Part shown: positions 1 to 8,655 of the stretch, piece after piece
Layout of the letters: each line of letters opens with the position of its first letter
Position numbering within the stretch: position 1 is the stretch's first letter
Assembly (NCBI GenBank): GCA_963727765.1
Contig: CAVSGZ010000008.1
Coordinates: forward strand, 124,001 to 188,000
Length of the DNA: 64,000 bases
From: FEN-299 sp963727765
GTDB taxonomy: Bacteria; Acidobacteriota; Vicinamibacteria; Vicinamibacterales; Fen-181
Direction of reading: 5' to 3'
Translations under genes and position numbers: made by a program
Notes under the pieces: model-generated
Databases searched by the model: none
What the model saw: only the letters and a program-made list of their open reading frames with translations
What the model was told of the DNA's origin: nothing

Positions 1-890
1 GCCTCGGCGCAATCGTCTGGAACATGATCAACGCCGCGGCGATCTTCGGCGCGGTGGTGTGGGTGCCGACGCTCGACGCGCGGCGGAGAGCCTGGGTCCT
101 GTGGTTCGTGTTCCTCTCCCTGGTCAGCTCGATGCAGACCGCGCAGAGCAACGGCCTGATGGCGGGACTCATGCTCGGTGCGTTCGCGGCGAGGGAACGC
201 GGCCGCCCGGCTGTTTCCGCGCTGCTCGCCGTGGCGGCAGGCTTCACGAAGCCGTTCGGCCTCTTCGCGGTGTTGGCGTGCCTCCCGCACGAGGGGCGAG
301 GACGGTTCCTGGGCTGGGCCGCCCTCTGGGCGATTGCACTCCTGCTCGCGCCGCTGGTCGTCGTTCCGCCGCAGCACCTGGCGTTCCTTTACCGGAGCTG
401 GGTCACTCTCCTCCTGAACGATCACGCCACGAAGGCAGGCTTGTCGGTGATGACTTGGCTGGACGCGTGGTTCGGCCTGAGGCCGCCGAAGGACCTGGTG
501 ATCGCCGCCGGCCTGGTGCTGCTGCTCCTGCCGCTGGCCCGGCCGTCGCGGCTCGGCGACGCGGTTTCGCGCGCGCGGCTCATGGCCTCGGTGCTCGTCT
601 TCGTCGTGATCTTCAACCACATGGCCGAGTCGCCCACTTACGTGATCGCCATCGTCGGCGTGGCGGTGTGGTACTTCAGCCAGGCGCCGACGCCGCTGAA
701 CACGGTGCTCCTGGCCGCGGTCTTCGTGCTGTCCTGCCTCGCGGCCACGGACTTGGTCCCGCAGTCCGTTCGCGCGCACCTCGTGGCGCCGTACGTCCTG
801 AAGGCGGCGCCGTGCATCGCCGTCTGGATCAAGCTGCAGTACGATCTGGTCCTGCGCCGGCCCCACGTCATCGCCCGCCAGCGATGGTAG
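1..890 (+). CDS. GT87 (DUF2029)-type membrane glycosyltransferase, 5' truncated by window edge
   Basis: The frame is open at the left edge, so the N-terminus and the first-loop catalytic acidic residue lie outside the window. The remaining ~295 residues contain about seven hydrophobic segments separated by short basic loops. The pair QTAQSNGLMAGLMLGAF and AAGFTKPFGLFA is the arrangement seen in GT87 polyprenyl-phosphate-sugar-dependent transferases: a Gln/Asn-rich membrane loop, then Lys-Pro after the next helix. Such GT-C enzymes add a hexose on the periplasmic face of the inner membrane during glycan or glycolipid assembly. The acceptor cannot be told. The next gene starts 9 nt after the stop. 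Family is fairly sure; substrate unknown. Confidence 0.7.
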   Translation, partial: LGAIVWNMINAAAIFGAVVWVPTLDARRRAWVLWFVFLSLVSSMQTAQSNGLMAGLMLGAFAARERGRPAVSALLAVAAGFTKPFGLFAVLACLPHEGRGRFLGWAALWAIALLLAPLVVVPPQHLAFLYRSWVTLLLNDHATKAGLSVMTWLDAWFGLRPPKDLVIAAGLVLLLLPLARPSRLGDAVSRARLMASVLVFVVIFNHMAESPTYVIAIVGVAVWYFSQAPTPLNTVLLAAVFVLSCLAATDLVPQSVRAHLVAPYVLKAAPCIAVWIKLQYDLVLRRPHVIARQRW

Positions 891-899
891 GATGCCGCC

Positions 900-1763
900 A
901 TGGTGCGATCGACGCGCTCGAAGGTGCTCGCCCTCGTCGTGACCGTCGCGGCCGCCGTGGCGCTGGCCTGCGCGGCCTCGACCCGCGCCGTCGGTCCGCC
1001 CACGACGCCTGCGCCGGACGCCGCTCCGGTCGATCTCCTCATCCAGGGCGCGGTCGATCAGGAAGTGATGCCGCTCGTCGAGTCGCTGACCGGTGCCACG
1101 CGTGTCCAGATCGCGGCCTGGACGTTCTGGCGCGGCCGCCTCGAGGGCCGGGACGTCATCGTCTCGCGGACCGAGGTCGGCCCGATCAATGCCGTGTCGG
1201 CGACGACGCTGGCGATCAGGACATTTCATCCGCGGTTGATCGTCAACCAGGGCACCGCGGGAGCCACCGATCCCGGCCTTCACGTCTTCGACATCGTCGT
1301 CGGGGAGGCGACGGTGGATTACGGCGCCTTCCGCACGGCGCATGCCGATGCCGGCAAGGGATCGGACCAGGGCACGTGGACGCCGATGTTCCACCGCTTC
1401 AGGCTCGACGGCGAGACGGCGACGGCGATGACGGTCTTTCCGGGCGACCCCGCCGCGATGGCCTTCGTGCTGGCGCAGCCCTACGAACACGGCCGCGTCG
1501 TCAGGGGCGTGATCGGGTCAGCCTTCCAGTTCAACCAGGAGGTCGAGCGGCTGCGGTGGATCCGCGAGAAGTACGGTGCCGTGTCGGAGGACATGGAGAG
1601 CGCCTTCGCAGCGGGCGCCGCGCTGGGATTCGGCACGCGGTTCCTCGCCGTCCGCATCATTTCCGACTCGGACTTCTACGCCCCCGGCATTCACCCCGAG
1701 GCCGCCGGCTACTGCGCCAGGTTCGTGGCGGGCATCGCTGGTGGCTTGCCGGCGGGCCGCTAG
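900..1763 (+). CDS. Exported MTAN-like purine nucleosidase (PNP_UDP_1 superfamily)
   Basis: 287 residues. Residues 1-27 form a signal peptide with a Cys at position 24 (ALAC) that could be a lipidation site. The rest looks like 5'-methylthioadenosine/S-adenosylhomocysteine nucleosidase: IQGAVDQEV carries the N-terminal acidic residue, NQGTAGA the ribose-site loop, SEDMESA the purine/ribose-binding Glu (about residue 233), and RIISDSD the catalytic Asp. Known members hydrolyse the N-glycosidic bond of MTA or SAH in the cytosol, so an exported copy probably salvages nucleosides in the periplasm (inference). It could equally be another nucleosidase of the superfamily. It lies 9 nt after the glycosyltransferase gene and may be co-transcribed with it. 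Confidence 0.75.
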   Translation: MVRSTRSKVLALVVTVAAAVALACAASTRAVGPPTTPAPDAAPVDLLIQGAVDQEVMPLVESLTGATRVQIAAWTFWRGRLEGRDVIVSRTEVGPINAVSATTLAIRTFHPRLIVNQGTAGATDPGLHVFDIVVGEATVDYGAFRTAHADAGKGSDQGTWTPMFHRFRLDGETATAMTVFPGDPAAMAFVLAQPYEHGRVVRGVIGSAFQFNQEVERLRWIREKYGAVSEDMESAFAAGAALGFGTRFLAVRIISDSDFYAPGIHPEAAGYCARFVAGIAGGLPAGR

Positions 1764-1773
1764 TCCGCCGGCT

Positions 1774-2409
1774 TCACACCTCACCCGAGCGAGGCGGCGC
1801 CTGGAACACGGCGATGCGGTGGAAACGGTCCCCGGAAATCTTCAGCTCGGTCGCGCCGAGGCCGCCCAGGAATCCGCGCGCCCAGTCCATCGTTACGGGC
1901 CCCTCGGGGTGCGTGCCCCCTTCGGCGGCATGCACGCGCGCCACCATCTCGAATCCCTCCGTCGAGAAGTCCGCGAGAACGATCCGGCCGCCCGGTCTGA
2001 CCACGCGCAGCAGTTCGGTCAGTACGGGCCTGCCCGCGTCGAGGTGATGGAGGACATCAACCGCGACGACACACCCGAAATGGCCGGCGGGGAACGGCAG
2101 CCTGGCAGCGTCCGCGATGCGGAAGCCGATTCGCCGGCGCAGCTCGGGGTCGCTCGTCAGGTACTCGGCCACCTGCTGGTCGTTCGCGTTCATGTCCACG
2201 CTGACGACGTCGAAGCCGCGGGCGGCGAGCGCGCGGGCGGTAAGCCCCATGCCCGTGCCGACGTCGAGGACCGGCCCTTCGAGCGCGCCGGCCTGGTCCA
2301 GGATGAACTCAGGGGTCCCGAACCGATCGTAGCCGGCCGCCGCGAACCGCGCGGTGCGATCCGTGAAGCGCGCCTGCTGTGTCTTGAGTTCCTCGAGCGT
2401 CAGCGGCAT
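1774..2409 (-). CDS. Class I SAM-dependent methyltransferase
   Basis: About 211 residues. The start at 2409 is chosen because GGAGG lies 7 nt upstream; a longer frame begins at 2493 but has no such site. The SAM-binding core is visible: DVGTGMGLTARALA (motif I, Gly-rich loop), VVSVDMNAND (acidic end of strand 2), IADAARLPFPAGHFGCVVAVDVLHH (given here only as the LPFP...DVLHH region, motif II/post II) and LRVVRPGGRIVLADF (motif III). This is the UbiE/Methyltransf_11 pattern for small molecules; the substrate is not evident. It is convergent with the nucleosidase gene (10 nt between stops) and stands alone. Confidence 0.8.
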   Translation of the reverse strand: MPLTLEELKTQQARFTDRTARFAAAGYDRFGTPEFILDQAGALEGPVLDVGTGMGLTARALAARGFDVVSVDMNANDQQVAEYLTSDPELRRRIGFRIADAARLPFPAGHFGCVVAVDVLHHLDAGRPVLTELLRVVRPGGRIVLADFSTEGFEMVARVHAAEGGTHPEGPVTMDWARGFLGGLGATELKISGDRFHRIAVFQAPPRSGEV

Positions 2410-2558
2410 TCGCGTTCCTCCATCCGCCCATTGTCCATCGGCCGGACGGCTGAAGTCGATCAGTGACGGGCCGGAATCCCGCGCCGGACCCATCGCGGCC
2501 CGATCTGTGAGATCCTGCGTGCACGGAGCCCCGCTTGCCGGGGGCCAGGATCGATCTC

Positions 2559-3479
2559 ATGGCACACATTCACAGGCCGACAACTGACGGTGGACTCGAC
2601 GGCCGGCTCCTGATGAGCCTGGGCCTGAACGTCGTGATCACGGTTGCCGAGGTCGTCGGCGGCCTCATGGCGGGCAGCCTGGCGCTACTTTCAGACGCCG
2701 CGCACAACCTGAGCGACGTTGCCGCGCTCGGCCTGGCGGTGGGCGCGCGCCGCCTCGCCCGTCGTCCACCGACGCCGCGCCACACGTACGGTTTCAAGCG
2801 AGCCGAGGTCATCGCGGCGCTGACCAACGCGGTCACGCTGGTGGCGGTGACGGCGCTGATCGCCCGTGCGGCCATCGAGCGTCTGCAGCACCCCGCGCCG
2901 GTCAACCGCGGTCTCATGCTGGCGGTCGCGCTGGTGGCGCTCGGCGCCAACGCCGGGTCGGTACTGCTGCTGCACCGGCACGATGAGCACGACGTCAACG
3001 TCCGCAGCGCGTTCCTCCACCTGGCGCAGGACGCGCTGGCCTCGCTGGCCGTCGTGATCGCGGCGCTGCTGGCCGGCACGCCCGTCGGCCCGTACCTGGA
3101 CCCGGTGGCGGCGCTCTTCGTGGGCGCCGTCGTGCTTCGAGGCGCCCTGCTGCTCGTATGGGAGACGATGATGACGCTGCTCGAGGCGACGCCGGCCGGA
3201 CTCGACCTCGACGCGCTCGTGGCTGCCGTGGCCGAGCGATTTCCGCCGGCCCGCATTCATCACGTCCATCTCTGGGAGATCGCGCCGGGCCAGCGACTGC
3301 TGACGGCGCACGTGGATCTCGGCCAGGAGATGGAGGGGCGCGCCATCGAGGCGCTGTTCGGTGCCGTCAAGGCGATGCTCAACGAAGAGTGGGGCGTGAA
3401 CCACGCGACGCTCGAGCCCGAGGTGCTCGGCTGTGGAAACGGCGACACGCTGGGGCGCTGGGATGAATTCCACTCCTGA
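2559..3479 (+). CDS. Cation diffusion facilitator (CzcD/ZitB-type) metal efflux protein
   Basis: 306 residues from the ATG at 2559, preceded by AGGA at 8 nt; a TTG at 2535 in the same frame is less likely. Six hydrophobic segments cover residues about 15-205, followed by a cytosolic ferredoxin-like C-terminal domain (ARIHHVHLWEI). The metal-site pairs of the CDF family are present: SDAAHNLSD in TM2 and LHLAQDALAS in TM5, each HxxxD. The cytosolic loop between TM4 and TM5 holds LLHRHDEHD, the short His-rich loop typical of Zn exporters. The protein should exchange Zn2+ (perhaps Cd2+ or Co2+) for protons across the inner membrane. No metal-responsive regulator is adjacent. Confidence 0.9.
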   Translation: MAHIHRPTTDGGLDGRLLMSLGLNVVITVAEVVGGLMAGSLALLSDAAHNLSDVAALGLAVGARRLARRPPTPRHTYGFKRAEVIAALTNAVTLVAVTALIARAAIERLQHPAPVNRGLMLAVALVALGANAGSVLLLHRHDEHDVNVRSAFLHLAQDALASLAVVIAALLAGTPVGPYLDPVAALFVGAVVLRGALLLVWETMMTLLEATPAGLDLDALVAAVAERFPPARIHHVHLWEIAPGQRLLTAHVDLGQEMEGRAIEALFGAVKAMLNEEWGVNHATLEPEVLGCGNGDTLGRWDEFHS

Positions 3480-3526
3480 GCGCGGCGTCGCCTCCGAGTG
3501 AGAATCTGTTGAAGGGAGATTGTTCC

Positions 3527-4252
3527 ATGGTGACTGCCGCAGCGCTTGACCGTCTCGTCGCGAAGCTCCGCCTGACCACGCCGCTTATCGGCGTCTACGA
3601 CGCGCCGCCGTCGGCCGCCTTCGCGCCGCTCGTCGAGACCGAGGGCACTTCGTGCTGTTTCTGGTACTACCCGCGCTGGACGGCCGGCGAGACGCTCGTC
3701 CTCAGCCGCGGCGGCGCGGGATGCCAGGGTGCCTACCGCGCGCTCGGCCTCGAGAAAGGCTACCCGCCGTTCATGGCGCACTTCCTCAGTGACGGCGTCG
3801 GCGCGCCGAAGGGCGAGGGGTTGAAGGCGACGCCCGAGATCGCGCAGGCCTTCCTCGACCGGGCGCGGCCGCTCGACGTGACGTCGGGCTATATCCTGAT
3901 CGGGCCGCTGCGCCTCGAGCAGTGGGACGCGCTGCGCAGCGTCACCTTCTTCGTCGATGCCGACCGCCTCGGCGCAGTGATGACGCTGGCTGCCTACTGG
4001 TCGGGGGAGAACGTCGTGTCGGCGCCGTTCGGATCGGGCTGCTCGATGTTGTGGCGTGAGCTGAGCGACAACGGCCGGGAGCGTGCGGTGCTCGGCGCGA
4101 CCGACATCGCCATGCGGCAATACGTGCCGCCGGACATCCTGTCGCTGTCGGTGACGCCGCAGCGCTTCGAGCGAATGGTGTCGTTCCCCGACGAGGCGTT
4201 CCTCAACCTGTCGTGGTGGAACGAGCTGATGGACGCGCGGGCGGGGGAATAG
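3527..4252 (+). CDS. DUF169 family protein
   Basis: About 241 residues, soluble, with no signal peptide. The ATG at 3527 follows the ribosome site GAAGGGAGA at 7 nt. The protein looks like DUF169: a Cys-containing stretch TSCCFWYYPRW near residue 45, the Gly/Cys turn SRGGAGCQGAYRALG, and the C-terminal half with VTFFVDADRLGAVM and SAPFGSGCSMLW. The conserved Cys residues and Gly-rich turns suggest a ligand or cofactor site, but no reaction is established for the family. It follows the CDF gene by about 50 nt on the same strand; a functional link is not shown. Confidence 0.7.
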   Translation: MVTAAALDRLVAKLRLTTPLIGVYDAPPSAAFAPLVETEGTSCCFWYYPRWTAGETLVLSRGGAGCQGAYRALGLEKGYPPFMAHFLSDGVGAPKGEGLKATPEIAQAFLDRARPLDVTSGYILIGPLRLEQWDALRSVTFFVDADRLGAVMTLAAYWSGENVVSAPFGSGCSMLWRELSDNGRERAVLGATDIAMRQYVPPDILSLSVTPQRFERMVSFPDEAFLNLSWWNELMDARAGE

Positions 4253-4340
4253 TCGGAACTGGCGCTGAGGAGTCGAGACTGACGCTGAGGAGTCGGAACT
4301 GACGCAGAGGAATCGGCACTGACGATGAATAGTCGGTTGG
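4251..4340 (+). repeat. 20-bp tandem repeat, four and a half copies
   Basis: Four imperfect 20-bp units lie head to tail from 4251 to 4330, followed by half a unit (AGTCGGTTGG). Each unit begins A(G/A)TCGNNACT and ends TGAGG-like, with 2 to 5 differences between copies. The array begins on the last bases of the DUF169 stop codon and ends 20 nt before the next gene. It is not a CRISPR, because there are no spacers between units. Function unknown; length variation between strains would be expected. Confidence 0.85.
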
Positions 4341-4360
4341 GTCTGCAGGGAACCTGAACC

Positions 4361-4579
4361 ATGTCCTTCGACCCCGGCTGGATCATGTGGGAGCTCGTGC
4401 TCGGCGGCGTGGGCTTCGTGCTCTTCACCTACGGCCGAAAGCAGCGGCGAACCCCTCAGCTGGTGGTGGGCCTGCTGTTCATGATCTATCCGATGTTCGT
4501 GTCCGGCCTGGTTGGGCTCCTCGCCGTCGGGTGCCTGCTCGGCGTCGGATTGTGGCTGGCCGTCCGGCGCGGGTGGTGA
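4361..4579 (+). CDS. Small two-helix membrane protein
   Basis: 72 residues. Three short hydrophobic stretches can be read as two or three membrane helices: WELVLGGVGFVLFTYG, LVVGLLFMIYPMFVSG and LLAVGCLLGVGLWLAV, with the basic loop GRKQRRTPQ between the first two. Small proteins of this pattern (glycine-rich helix, GRKQR loop, IYPMF-V second helix) occur widely in proteobacterial and acidobacterial genomes as uncharacterised proteins. No function can be assigned. Transcription would come through the tandem repeat just upstream. Confidence 0.6.
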   Translation: MSFDPGWIMWELVLGGVGFVLFTYGRKQRRTPQLVVGLLFMIYPMFVSGLVGLLAVGCLLGVGLWLAVRRGW

Positions 4580-4625
4580 GGAAGGGCCGTGTGTAGAGGG
4601 GCTTCAGAGCCTGTGAACAAATCGG

Positions 4626-4699
4626 ACTCAAGCCTCAAGCCTCAGGCACCGGACACCTGGCAAATCTGCTTGAGCCTTGAGCCGTGAGCCCTGAGCCGG
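4626..4699. repeat. Period-7 inverted repeat (heptad repeat element)
   Basis: The left arm repeats a 7-bp unit three times (CTCAAGC, CTCAAGC, CTCAGGC). The right arm repeats its complement four times (TTGAGCC, TTGAGCC, GTGAGCC, CTGAGCC), with about 25 bp between the arms. The transcript could fold into a long hairpin. A second element of the same build lies at 12682-12751. No gene was found in the surrounding intergenic stretch. Confidence 0.8.
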
Positions 4700-4756
4700 C
4701 TGATTACTTCACACGCTCTCCAGGCCCGTCGGCGTTGTGGCAGAGTAGTGGCGACG

Positions 4757-6156
4757 ATGAACCTCAACGCTATCGGCCACGACCCGCGCGTCACCGTGCG
4801 CCGCGCCGGAGCCCCCGACGCCTCGGGCCGCTCGGTCGTCTACTGGATGCAACGCGCGCAGCGCGCGATCGACAACCCGGCCCTCGATCTCGCCATCGCG
4901 GCCGGCAACGCGCTGGGGAAGCCGGTCGTGGCGTTCTTCGGCCTGGTGCCGTACCCGCACGCGAATCTGCGGCACTACCAGTTCATGGTCGAGGGACTGC
5001 CCGACACCGCGGGCAGGCTGGCCAAACGCGGTGCCGGGTTCGTCATTCGCCGGCACCCTGACGCCGACCTCGCGGCGTTCTGCGAGGAGGTTCGGCCCGC
5101 CCTTGTCGTGGGCGATGAGAACCCGCTGAGAGAACCGGAGCGATGGCGGCAGACGCTGGCCGCCCGGCTGCGCGTGCCGTTCTGGACGGTGGACGCCGAC
5201 GTGATCGTCCCAACCGGGCTCATCCCGAAGGAGCACTTCGCCGCCAGAACGATCCGTCCGAAGATCCATGCCGAACTCGAGCGGTTCCTGGTTCGAGGAA
5301 GCGAGCCGAAAGCCCGCGTGGAATGGACGGCGCCGCGCGGGCTTCATTCGCTGCAGGCGGCCGAGGACCTGCTCGACGGATTCCTGCTGGACCGCCGCGT
5401 GGCGCCGGTCACCGGCTTCCGCGGCGGCACGACCGAGGCGCTGAAGGCGCTGCGCGACTTCGTCGGACGCCGGCTTGCCGGCTACGGGGAGCAGCGCAAC
5501 AAACCCGAGCGTCAGGGCACCAGCCGGCTTTCGCCGTGGCTGCACTTCGGCCACATCGGCCCGCGCACCGTGGCCCTCGCCGTGCGCGACGCCGACGCGC
5601 CGCCGGCGGAACGCGACGCGTTCCTCGAAGAGTTCATCGTGCGTCGCGAGTTGGCGGTGAACTTCGTCCGCTACAACCCGCGCTACGACTCGCTGGCGTC
5701 GGCCGAGCCGTGGGCCGAACGGACGCTCCGCGAGCACGCCAAAGACAAACGCCCCTATCTCTACACCGAGCGGCAGCTTGAACGGGCCGAGACCCACGAC
5801 CCGTTGTGGAACGCCGCCCAGCGCCAGATGGTTGCCACCGGCTGGATGCACGGCTTCGTGCGGATGTACTGGGGGAAGAAATCCTGGAGTGGAGCCGAAC
5901 GCCCGAAGAAGCGTTCGAGGTGGCGGTGCGGCTCAACGACCGCTATGAGCTCGACGGCCGCGACCCGAATGGGTATGCGGGCATCGCGTGGGCCATTGCC
6001 GGCAAGCACGACCGCGCCTGGGGGCCCGTCCGCCCCATCTACGGCATGGTCCGCTACATGACCCTCGCCAGCACCTCGAGGAAGTTCGACAGCCGGGCGT
6101 ACATCGCCCAGTTCGAGACGGCACCGCGACAATTGCCGCCGTCCCGCCCCGTGTAA
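4757..6156 (+). CDS. phr: Class II deoxyribodipyrimidine photolyase, one-base frameshift
   Basis: The full product would be about 466 residues, the normal length for class II CPD photolyases, which repair UV-induced cyclobutane dimers with FADH- and blue light. The N-terminal Rossmann-like part is intact. The FAD and DNA-binding part shows TSRLSPWLHFGHIGP, EEFIVRRELAVNF and MHGFVRMYWGKK. The frame then breaks: the sequence has AAA at 5879-5881 where AAAA is needed. With the missing A, the class II signature continues as KKILEWS, LNDRYELDGRDPNGYAG and GKHDRAWG. The unrepaired frame ends at 6061 in nonsense. A homopolymer sequencing error is likelier than a real mutation, since everything after the break is perfectly conserved. 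A GTG at 4748 is an alternative start. Confidence 0.88.
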
Positions 6157-6428
6157 CCTCCGCGGCCTCGTGCTTCACTTGGCGGTAACTGGCGCCGGTA
6201 CGTTGTCGCTCGGTGGGAATCGGAGGAAAACTGTCGCCCCCTGCCGAGACTTCCGCGGCGCCAGTCGTCAATTCCCGTGCAGTGCGGGGCGCGGTCCAGT
6301 GGTTCCGTTTTTGCAGAATTTAGATCCCTACCTGCGGTTGTCCGTGTTCGGCCGTCGAGCAATCTCTTGTCGTCGCGAGGAGAATCCAGGGTCTTCATCG
6401 GCTCTTACGATGCCCGAAAGGAGGCGTC

Positions 6429-7505
6429 ATGTTCTCCAGGCTCAATGACAGGCGGGGCGTGCGAGTGTTGGGGGTCCTGTTCGTCGCGGCGGTGTTCGTG
6501 CTCGGCGTCGCGGCCGCGCCGGCCTCGGCGGACAGCGGCAGGCGGGTCATCAAGGTGATGACCTACAACATGGACGCAGGGACGGATTTCGGCTACTTCT
6601 TCACGCCGGGCTACGATTTACAGGCGGCCGCGGCCGCGACGATCGCGGAAGTTGAAGCCGACAACTTCGTGGGCCGGGCCGGGCTGCTGGCCGACAAAAT
6701 CCGGGCCGAGAAGCCGGACCTCGTCTCCCTGCAGGAGGTGACGATCTGGGACTTCGTGTTGACCGAGACCGGCGCGCGCGTTGATCTCGTGGCGGACCAG
6801 CTCGACCTGCTGACCGCGGCGCTGAAGAAGCGGCACCTGCCGTACATGGTTGTGGCCGTGCAGTGGCTGACCAACCTCCAGCTGCCCCTCGGGAACGGCA
6901 CGAGCTTCCACTTCCTCGATCGGAACGTGATCCTCGCGCGGACCGATTGCGAAGAGGGGCTCGAGCTCTCCAACGTACAATCGGGGAACTACCAGGCGGA
7001 CGTGACGCTGCTCGGCTTCTTCCGCCAGGTCAACGGCTGGATGTCGGTCGACGTGAACTTACGCGGCAGGACCATGCGCCTGTTCGCGACTCACCTGGAG
7101 ACGGCGGTGAGCGCGGAGGACCAGACGCAGATGCTGCAGGGAAGTGAACTGATCGGCATCATGAACCAGTCTCCCTATCCGGTGGTGCTCGCCGGCGACC
7201 TCAACTCGGACCTGAGCGGCCTTGACCACGGGCCGGACCTGACGCCGACCGCGTCGTGGATTGTCGACGCCGGGTACGCGGACTGCTGGACGGCATGGCA
7301 CGCGGCGGGCGAAGGACTGACATGGTCGCTCTTCCGGGAGGACATCTACACTCAGTACCCGCCTCCCTGGCCCATACCGTCCGAACGCATCGACCTCATC
7401 TTTGCGAAGGGGCTCGGGGTGCTGAACGCGAAGACGGTCGGCACGGTGGCGCCGTTCCCGTCCGACCACGCCGGTGTCGTGGCGACGCTGAGTCTTGGCA
7501 AGTAG
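6429..7505 (+). CDS. Exported endonuclease/exonuclease/phosphatase-family protein
   Basis: 358 residues with a clear signal peptide ending near APASADS (about residue 35) and a strong ribosome site (AAAGGAGG, 5 nt before the ATG). The metal-dependent EEP fold is shown in order by VMTYNMDAGTDF (Asn), PDLVSLQEV (metal-binding Glu), LFATHLET (His), VVLAGDLNSD (Asp/Asn) and the final SDHAGVVATL (catalytic Asp-His). The family includes DNase I-like nucleases, sphingomyelinases and inositol phosphatases. The export signal suggests extracellular nucleic acid or phospholipid as substrate, but the sequence does not decide. Confidence 0.85.
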   Translation: MFSRLNDRRGVRVLGVLFVAAVFVLGVAAAPASADSGRRVIKVMTYNMDAGTDFGYFFTPGYDLQAAAAATIAEVEADNFVGRAGLLADKIRAEKPDLVSLQEVTIWDFVLTETGARVDLVADQLDLLTAALKKRHLPYMVVAVQWLTNLQLPLGNGTSFHFLDRNVILARTDCEEGLELSNVQSGNYQADVTLLGFFRQVNGWMSVDVNLRGRTMRLFATHLETAVSAEDQTQMLQGSELIGIMNQSPYPVVLAGDLNSDLSGLDHGPDLTPTASWIVDAGYADCWTAWHAAGEGLTWSLFREDIYTQYPPPWPIPSERIDLIFAKGLGVLNAKTVGTVAPFPSDHAGVVATLSLGK

Positions 7506-7527
7506 TCCGGCGAGAAGAGACCGCGCC

Positions 7528-8061
7528 ATGCGCAAACTCGTTGTTCTTGCTGCGGCCAGTGTTGTACTGGCCGCAGCGTCCGTTGTGTGGGGCCAGGCCG
7601 CCGAGCCCAGACCCGGCGTTTACATGGTCGTCTACCGCACGCCGGCGCACGTGAGGGCCTCCAAGCAGGAGGTCTTCCACGGCTTCGCGCAGGATCTCAT
7701 GGCGTGGCTGCGCACGAGCGGCGTGCCGATCGTCGTCGACCCCGAGCGCGGCTCGATCGAGAGCGAGTCGGAGATGTCGGTGGCGAGCATGGTGAACATC
7801 GCCAGGCAGCTGCGCGCGACCTCGCTGCTGTTTGTGACCGTCGATCGTCCGGTGACCAAGTGGATCAAGGTGACCGTGTGCGCGTATTCGCTCGACGAGA
7901 AGCTGTTGTGGAGCGAGGATGCGTCGGATGCGGGTTCGCTGACCGGCAAGGGTGGGTATTCCAAGACGCTGAAACGCATCCAGGACGACCTCGCCAAGCG
8001 GTTGGGCCGGGAGGGCCTGCCGGTCGTCAAGGAAGGCGCGGCGGGGGAGAAGCGGCCATGA
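7528..8061 (+). CDS. Exported protein of unknown function
   Basis: 177 residues from the ATG at 7528, with AGAAGAGA upstream. The signal peptide is MRKLVVLAAASVVLAAAS followed by VVWGQA. The mature part is a small alpha/beta protein. Its pattern (AQDLMAWLRTSGVPIVVDPE, then SMVNIARQLRATSLLFVTVDRP, then VCAYSLDEKLLWSED) looks like the periplasmic lipoprotein-type domains that sense or bind small ligands, but no family is recognised. Its stop overlaps the next start (ATGA), so the two genes are translationally coupled and their products probably act together. Confidence 0.65.
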   Translation: MRKLVVLAAASVVLAAASVVWGQAAEPRPGVYMVVYRTPAHVRASKQEVFHGFAQDLMAWLRTSGVPIVVDPERGSIESESEMSVASMVNIARQLRATSLLFVTVDRPVTKWIKVTVCAYSLDEKLLWSEDASDAGSLTGKGGYSKTLKRIQDDLAKRLGREGLPVVKEGAAGEKRP

Positions 8062-8651
8062 AGACGACGGTGGCCATTGTCACGCTGGCCGTCGTGCTGC
8101 CGGGCGGCCTGTGCGCCGCCCGGGAGCGCCCGCAGGCGCAGGGCCAGCAGCCGCCCGCGGCCGCGGCGCAGCAGGAGGCCGCCCGCCCGGCCGCCGTCCG
8201 CGTGCCGCAAGGCACCCCCATCAAGCTGAAGTTCGCGCAGTCGCTCACCTCCAAGCACGTGGTCGTCGGCGATCGCGTGGAGATGGCGGTGGCCGAAGAC
8301 CTCATGGTGGATGGTTGGGTGGTTGTGCCGCAGGGCACGCGCGTGCTCGGCACGGTGACGGTTGGCAAGAAGAAGGAGAAGTACGGCAACGCGCACGACC
8401 TCGGCATCCAGATCGACTACATCGCGATGGGCGACCGCCACGTGAAGCTTGGCGGGCAGCACTCCGCCAAGGGCAAGGCGGGCACCGACACGCTGGTGGC
8501 CGGCACGTTCTTTCTCGGGCTGTCCGGCCTCCTCATCGCGCAGGAGAACCGCGAGGCGAAGATCCCCGAGGGGACCATGGTGATGGCGTGGGTCGACGAG
8601 GACATTGATCTGCCTCCGATCCGCCCGCCGGGCCCACCCGTGGCACAATGA
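8058..8651 (+). CDS. Exported protein with a beta-sandwich-like domain, unknown function
   Basis: 197 residues. The start ATG at 8058 overlaps the preceding stop. An N-terminal signal peptide is followed by an Ala/Gln/Pro-rich linker to about residue 50. The core reads VPQGTPIKLKFAQSLTSK, VVGDRVEMAVAEDL, VVVPQGTRVLGTV. This valued-limit then rule-out pattern (GT-P-I-L, GD-V, G-V-P-G) is common in acidobacterial exported proteins and resembles the beta-rich domain of secretin/conjugation periplasmic proteins. A hydrophobic helix (TFFLGLSGLLIAQ) lies near the end. Probably membrane-associated in the periplasm. Role unknown. Confidence 0.65.
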   Translation: MKTTVAIVTLAVVLPGGLCAARERPQAQGQQPPAAAAQQEAARPAAVRVPQGTPIKLKFAQSLTSKHVVVGDRVEMAVAEDLMVDGWVVVPQGTRVLGTVTVGKKKEKYGNAHDLGIQIDYIAMGDRHVKLGGQHSAKGKAGTDTLVAGTFFLGLSGLLIAQENREAKIPEGTMVMAWVDEDIDLPPIRPPGPPVAQ

Positions 8652-8655
8652 GCGG

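Noticed and set aside
4251..4340. CRISPR-like array
   Set aside because: Units touch each other with no spacers, and no cas gene is nearby.
6157..6428. Possible small gene between photolyase and nuclease genes
   Set aside because: Short frames without start signal, and the only good ribosome site belongs to the nuclease gene.
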